Positions 61,662-64,000 of a stretch of 64,000 bases of DNA are shown here, piece by piece. Position 1 is the stretch's first letter; each line of letters begins with the position of its first letter. The DNA comes from Paraburkholderia caballeronis. Lineage in GTDB: Bacteria; Pseudomonadota; Gammaproteobacteria; Burkholderiales; Burkholderiaceae. The stretch covers positions 310,001 to 374,000 of the forward strand of contig NZ_FNSR01000002.1 in the NCBI RefSeq assembly GCF_900104845.1, written 5' to 3'. Position numbers and translations under genes: made by a program. Below the pieces are notes generated by a model. That model made no database searches. It was given only the letters and a program-made list of their open reading frames with translations, and was not told where the DNA came from.

Positions 61662-62227
61662 TTTCGGATTCCTCCAAAAAGCTTTCTTTTCCCGCCAGTC
61701 CGTTCCGCACGGATGGCTCGAACAGGCAGTCGTCGCCTCTTCGTCCGCTGGAGCGTCACCGTGATGAACCCATCATTGGGTCTGCCGGGCCGCGGGTCTG
61801 TACGGTGCAGGACAATCGACGTCCTGTTCACGGGAAAGACGCCCGGCGCGATACGCCTGACGGCAGGCAGCAACGTCGATGCGAAGGCATGAGGCAGGAA
61901 CGTGCCGATCGTCACCGCCCACTCCCGCTCCTGGGTCCGTGAGATACTGCCCCGGCTCCTCTTTGTACTCGACACGGACCAGCTTCGTTCCGCCTCCCCC
62001 GTCACCGTCCGACGCCGCGCTGCGAAACACGGTGATATGCCACTCCGCCGACGCGTATCCCGACCCCACCCCCTGTTGCCTGACGGTCACCCCCATCGCC
62101 GACAGCCCGCGAGCGCGGATCACACCGCGCGGCGGCGGCGCCCCGCTTCCCGGCATGCCATTACGGGTGCCCGAAACGACTCCTGTGGCGGCATTCCAGA
62201 TAGCCGCCACGACATTGAAGGCGATGC
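61662..62227. other. Intergenic region with motif copy C
   Basis: 566 bp between the small minus-strand gene and the second Crp gene. It contains the repeated 18-bp motif (61796-61813). Overlapping minus-strand frames exist (61773-62234, 61658-62005) but neither has a ribosome-binding site or known domain. Confidence 0.35.
61796..61813 (-). repeat. Repeated intergenic motif, copy C (GTCTGTACGGTGCAGGAC)
   Basis: Identical over 18 bases to copy B and at 15 of 16 to copy A. The left flank (CATCATTGGG starting at 61771) also resembles that of copy A. It lies 135 bp upstream of the minus-strand small gene. Confidence 0.65.
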
Positions 62228-62947
62228 ATGGCACACGAGCAGCACAGCAGTGGAAACCACCTTCTCGCGGTATTGCCCGAGGCCGAGTGGATTCGCATCT
62301 CCCCGCATCTGGTGCTTGTCGATATGCCGCTCGGACAGGTCATCTACGAATCCGGGCGTCGACTCAATCACGTCTATTTCCCGACGACGGCCATCGTTTC
62401 GCTGCTGTACGTGATGGAAAACGGCGCATCGGGAGAAATCGCGATCGTAGGCAACGAAGGCATCGTGGGCATGGCGATCTTCATGGGCGGAGAAACGACG
62501 CCTGGCCGTGCGGTCGTGCAGAGCGCGGGCAACGCGTACCGGCTCGACGCCCGTCTGCTGAAGGAGGAGTTTCATCGCGCAGGGCCGATGCAGCGGCTGC
62601 TGCTGCGCTACACCCAGGCGCTGATCACACAGATGGCCCAGACCGCCGTGTGCAACCGGCATCATTCGATCGATCAGCAACTGTGCCGCTGGCTCCTGCT
62701 GAGCATAGACCGGCTGCCGTCCAACGAAATGACGATGACGCAGGAACTGATCGCCAACATGCTGGGGGTACGCAGACCCGGCGTCACCGAAGCCGCAATG
62801 AAATTGCAGGACGCGGGCCTGATCCGCTATAGCTACGGACACATCGAAGTCGTGGATCGCCCGAGGCTCGAAGAGCGGGTATGCGAATGTTATGCCGTCG
62901 TCAAACGCGAATTCGACCGGTTGCTGCCCGATCTGCGGGCGCTTTGA
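62228..62947 (+). CDS. Crp/Fnr-family transcriptional regulator
   Basis: 239-residue regulator with the standard two-domain layout: effector beta-roll (~10-130, MPLGQVIYESGRRLNHVYFP, VGNEGIVGMAIFMGGETTPG) and a C-terminal winged HTH (~160-225, MTQELIANMLGVRRPGVTEA, IRYSYGHIEVVDR). It lacks Fnr-type N-terminal cysteines. It is a close paralogue of the C-terminal part of the HTH-Crp fusion upstream, sharing long identical stretches such as ALITQMAQTAVCNRHHSI. GAAGG lies 7 bp before the ATG. Single-gene unit; effector and targets unknown. Confidence 0.9.
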   Translation: MAHEQHSSGNHLLAVLPEAEWIRISPHLVLVDMPLGQVIYESGRRLNHVYFPTTAIVSLLYVMENGASGEIAIVGNEGIVGMAIFMGGETTPGRAVVQSAGNAYRLDARLLKEEFHRAGPMQRLLLRYTQALITQMAQTAVCNRHHSIDQQLCRWLLLSIDRLPSNEMTMTQELIANMLGVRRPGVTEAAMKLQDAGLIRYSYGHIEVVDRPRLEERVCECYAVVKREFDRLLPDLRAL

Positions 62948-63279
62948 CGGGCTTTGACGGAAAGAAGCCACGCAGACACGATTGGCTCTGTTTATCCGCA
63001 TGCGTCTTTTCGGCGGAAAGCGCCGCATTCGGGCGCCCGTGGAATTCGCGATTAGTGGGCGCCGGCCTCGTCCTCAAGCTCCGCGATCAGGCAATCGATG
63101 CCCGGTTGCGAGGTGCGCAGCGCCCGTGCGGCGGTCATCATCGGACAGGACCGAACAACCGTGTGAAACGCCTCGATCCATCTGCATTTCACCGTAGACC
63201 GACAAATATCCTTGATGACTACATTTAAGGGTTCTCTGTAAAATGTGTCACCTCACTGATTTTTGATAACGACTTCGTC
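62948..63279. other. 332-bp spacer before the GlxA-type regulator
   Basis: No gene seen. The last ~70 bp (63215-63270) are AT-rich (ACATTTAAGG, AAAATGTGTC, TTTTTGATAAC) and should carry the promoter of the downstream regulator. Confidence 0.4.
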
Positions 63280-64000
63280 ATGCATCGAATCGGATTCTTC
63301 GTTTGCCGCGGCCACGATGCGCTCGATCTTGCTGGACCACTTTCGGCTTTTAACCAGGTGGTCACGGCCGATGGACATACCCCCTATGATCTTCAGGTGA
63401 TCTCGCAGCCCGGAGGTCCAGTGGCCGGCAATACGGGCCTTCCGATCGAGACCAGACAGAGCGGGAAGCGCACGTTCGACACCGTCATATTCGTGGGCGG
63501 CGAGATCGATCCGATGCACGAGCCGGAGAACATCGCCGCTGCCAGGAAATTGAGCGCCAAGGCCTCGCGGGTGGCAAGCGTGTGTACAGGGGCATTCCTG
63601 CTTGCGGAAACCGGTTTGCTGGACGGCCGGAGAGCAACGACGCACTGGCGATACGCGGCTCAATTTCAGTCGCGCTTCCCTCGCACCAGGGTCGAGGGCG
63701 ATAGCATCTATATCGCGGACGGCCACGTCTGGACGTCGGCGGGCATCGCGTCCGGAATAGACCTGGCGCTCGCCATGATCGAAAAAGATATCGGCGCGAA
63801 AACCGCGCGCGCTGTCGCCAGGCTCCTCGTGGTCCCGTATCGTCGCCCAGGCGGTCAGTCCCAATTCTCCGCCATGTCGCAAATGGAGCCGGAATCGGAT
63901 CGCATCCGCATCGCGCTGAATTTTGCCAGGGAACATCTCGCTGAAGCGCTGCCTGTCGAACGACTCGCCGATGCCGCAAGCTTGAGTCTGCGGCAATTCG
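63280..64000 (+). CDS. GlxA-family (DJ-1/PfpI-AraC) transcriptional regulator, 3' end cut by window
   Basis: The first 240 codons of a regulator that fuses a DJ-1/PfpI-like domain to an AraC-type DNA-binding domain. Visible are FFVCRGHDALDLAGPLSAFN at the start, the conserved Cys in SRVASVCTGAFLLAETGLLD, THWRYAAQF and VWTSAGIASGIDLALAMIEK, all typical of GlxA proteins. The first AraC helix-turn-helix begins near residue 220 (HLAEALPVERLADAASLSLR) and runs off the window. The usual length is ~320 residues, so roughly 80 are missing. Effector unknown. The ATG has no strong ribosome-binding site. Confidence 0.85.
   Translation, partial: MHRIGFFVCRGHDALDLAGPLSAFNQVVTADGHTPYDLQVISQPGGPVAGNTGLPIETRQSGKRTFDTVIFVGGEIDPMHEPENIAAARKLSAKASRVASVCTGAFLLAETGLLDGRRATTHWRYAAQFQSRFPRTRVEGDSIYIADGHVWTSAGIASGIDLALAMIEKDIGAKTARAVARLLVVPYRRPGGQSQFSAMSQMEPESDRIRIALNFAREHLAEALPVERLADAASLSLRQF

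Noticed and set aside
61773..62234. Minus-strand frame of 153 codons upstream of the second Crp gene
   Set aside because: No ribosome-binding site and no recognisable domain. Overlapping frames are equally open, so it cannot be distinguished from chance.
1..64000. Search for tRNA/rRNA genes, CRISPR repeats, transposases, integrases and prophage genes
   Set aside because: None recognised by eye on either strand. A dedicated tRNA/ncRNA scan could still reveal small RNAs in the longer spacers.

Overview
The window is GC-rich, densely coded chromosomal DNA from a beta-proteobacterium. It is most likely from the Burkholderiaceae (Burkholderia / Paraburkholderia / Caballeronia type). This is inferred from gene content (glcDEF, a biotin-independent malonate decarboxylase operon, NodT-type RND efflux, paired transglutaminases, a very large GT84/GH94 glucan synthase, Crp paralogues of the Burkholderia type) and codon bias, not from a marker gene. 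I saw no rRNA, tRNA, CRISPR array, insertion sequence or prophage. The first gene (glcF) and the last gene (a GlxA-type regulator) are both cut at their 3' ends by the window edges.

1-18.3 kb, small-acid catabolism. glcDEF (glycolate oxidase) is divergent from its regulator glcC, and two TGGTnnnACCA boxes lie between them. A Cache-type chemoreceptor follows, with a near-perfect FliA (sigma-28) promoter. Next is a malonate decarboxylase operon in the order mdcA-C-D-E-B-H plus an OFA-family MFS transporter. All structural subunits are present and translationally coupled, but mdcG is absent. Upstream lie two tandem GntR/FCD paralogues, a fatty-acid-hydroxylase-like membrane enzyme, an iron-dependent alcohol dehydrogenase and an alpha/beta hydrolase. 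The last three appear co-regulated through a shared AT-rich element.

19.2-25.1 kb. A three-gene RND efflux operon (permease, membrane-fusion protein, outer-membrane lipoprotein) with overlapping reading frames and no local regulator.

25.4-40.6 kb, the most striking region. It looks like a polysaccharide-utilization locus for rhamnogalacturonan/pectin in a beta-proteobacterium. It holds its own tonB-exbB-exbD; a PL4-type rhamnogalacturonan lyase with a small jelly-roll partner; a FecI-type sigma factor and FecR-type anti-sigma factor; a TonB-dependent receptor with an N-terminal signalling (STN) domain; a PL26/YetA-like exo-rhamnogalacturonan lyase; a formylglycine sulfatase; and a PL22 oligogalacturonate lyase. 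A 26-bp element (23/26 identical) lies in transcription orientation upstream of both the lyase arm and the receptor arm. This suggests that one regulator, possibly the local sigma factor, fires both.

40.6-64 kb, envelope and stress functions. It contains a DUF3820 protein, a hemolysin III-family membrane protein, two transglutaminase-fold proteins (one lacking the expected catalytic His), several very small proteins with good ribosome-binding sites, a CPA1 Na+/H+ antiporter, the ~2,870-residue cyclic-beta-glucan-synthase-like protein, a lone HicB-like protein, a PRC-barrel protein, and two Crp/Fnr paralogues. One Crp paralogue carries an extra N-terminal Cro/C1-like helix-turn-helix and has perfect palindromes around its start. 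A 16-18 bp motif occurs three times here, each time upstream of a minus-strand small gene.
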